Made by a program: the position numbers and the translations under genes. From Nothophaeocryptopus gaeumannii (lineage: Eukaryota > Ascomycota > Dothideomycetes > Mycosphaerellales > Mycosphaerellaceae), in assembly GCA_031771865.1 (NCBI GenBank), contig JASISA010000007.1, positions 1,094,850 through 1,158,849 on the forward strand: 64,000 nucleotides of DNA. Reading direction: 5' to 3'. Below are positions 63,417-64,000 of this stretch, in pieces. Under the pieces are notes generated by a model. That model was given only the letters and a program-made list of their open reading frames with translations, searched no databases and was not told the DNA's origin. Positions within the stretch are counted from its first letter, which is position 1. Each line of letters starts with the position of its first letter.

Positions 63417-64000
63417 TTATATTTGCATTTTAGCATGGCGTTTCTTGAGCGGGATCTGCCGGCCCTCGGCATTGACATTGGCCTCTTTTGCAAGTAGCAT
63501 CTCCACTACTGCCTCGTGGCCTCCCTCACAAGCAGCCTGGAGGGCATTGCCGTACACCCCGCCCTCGGCATTGACATTGGCCTCTTTTGCAAGCAGTATC
63601 TCCACTACTGCCTCGTGGCCTTCTATACAAGCAGCGTAGAGCGCATTGCCGTAATCCCCGCCCTCGGCATTAACATTGGCCTCCTTTGCAAGTAGCATCT
63701 CCACTACTGCCTCGTGGCCTCCCTCACAAGCAGCCTGGAGGGCATTGCCGTACACCCCGCCCTCGGCATTAACATTGGCCTCTTTTGCAAGTAGCATCTC
63801 CACTACTGCCTCCGTGGCCTCCTCACAAACAGCCTGGAGTGGCATTGCCGTAGTGGCCCGCTCCTCGGCATTGACATTGGCCTTTGGCAAGCAGTATCTC
63901 CACTCGCCTCGTGGCCTCCTCACAAGCAGCCTGAGGGCATTGCTGCACACCCTGCCCCTCGGGACATTGGCCCTTTGCAGCAGTACTCCACCACTGCCGT
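63417..64000 (-). CDS. Ankyrin-repeat protein C-terminus (partial, runs off right edge)
   Basis: The minus frame encodes 33-residue ankyrin repeats of the type GGVYGNALQAACEGGHEAVV / EMLLAKEANVNAE, ending QIPLKKRHAKMQI. At least four consecutive units (99 bp each) are nearly identical. Beyond about 63830 the repeats continue but with several small deletions that break the frame, perhaps poor sequence at a contig end. Such tracts are common at the C-terminus of fungal NACHT/NLR-type proteins, but no NACHT domain is within the window, so that identity is only a suggestion. Confidence 0.8.
   Translation of the reverse strand, partial: GSGGVLLQRANVPRGRVCSNALRLLVRRPRGEWRYCLPKANVNAEERATTAMPLQAVCEEATEAVVEMLLAKEANVNAEGGVYGNALQAACEGGHEAVVEMLLAKEANVNAEGGDYGNALYAACIEGHEAVVEILLAKEANVNAEGGVYGNALQAACEGGHEAVVEMLLAKEANVNAEGRQIPLKKRHAKMQI

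Noticed and set aside
1..64000. CRISPR array, bacterial operons or tRNA genes
   Set aside because: The window is eukaryotic; no spaced repeat array and no convincing tRNA cloverleaf was seen by eye.

Overview
The window looks like chromosomal DNA of a filamentous ascomycete, most likely a plant-associated Dothideomycete (inference). The introns I can place are mostly 49-65 bp (up to 140 bp) with CTRAY-like branch sites. It carries typical fungal genes (HOS3-type deacetylase, KRE9-like wall protein, fused LEU1 isopropylmalate isomerase, DUF3176 membrane protein) and repeats with extreme loss of CpA/TpG, the mark of repeat-induced point mutation (RIP).

Layout. 1-6307: a Ty3/gypsy element on the minus strand (copy A), cut by the left edge. 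6308-9205: a RIP-wrecked hAT transposase gene carrying two younger solo LTRs, each with a perfect 5-bp target duplication. 9230-11773: a DUF3176 gene broken by a 592-bp hAT-type MITE. 12330-18685: flavin monooxygenase, two NTF2/SnoaL-like proteins, a methyltransferase and a STEEP1-like protein. 19086-35254: a conserved core with a KRE9-like protein, a cation/H+ antiporter, a secreted Thr-rich protein, an M28 aminopeptidase, LEU1, HOS3 and a Pro-rich hypothetical. 36412-41686: two decayed, convergent secreted carbohydrate-active genes. 42484-43507: a secreted-protein gene broken by a Tc1/mariner-type MITE. 43508-48420: gene-poor DNA with one good candidate for a small Cys-rich secreted peptide. 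48480-59725: RIP-degraded LINE DNA invaded by a young Ty3 element (copy B, identical LTRs). 59924-62540: LINE and Ty1/copia debris. 63417-64000: the end of an ankyrin-repeat gene with nearly identical repeats.

The most interesting system is in the two Ty3 elements. Each has, antisense to gag-pol and next to the 3' LTR, an ORF with a six-cysteine cluster (in copy B an exact Zn2Cys6 spacing), a coiled coil and an acidic tail. That is the architecture of a small GAL4-type transcription factor. The two elements are nearly identical in gag-pol and in R-U5, but the chromodomain tail, this antisense ORF and the U3 promoter all differ. The U3s hold CGG-type half-sites, the usual targets of Zn2Cys6 proteins. 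I infer a swappable regulator-plus-promoter cassette. The coding and divergence facts are visible in the sequence; the regulatory role is a hypothesis.

Two host genes are broken by MITEs whose removal (with one target duplication) gives exactly in-frame coding lengths, so both insertions are recent on the scale of gene decay.
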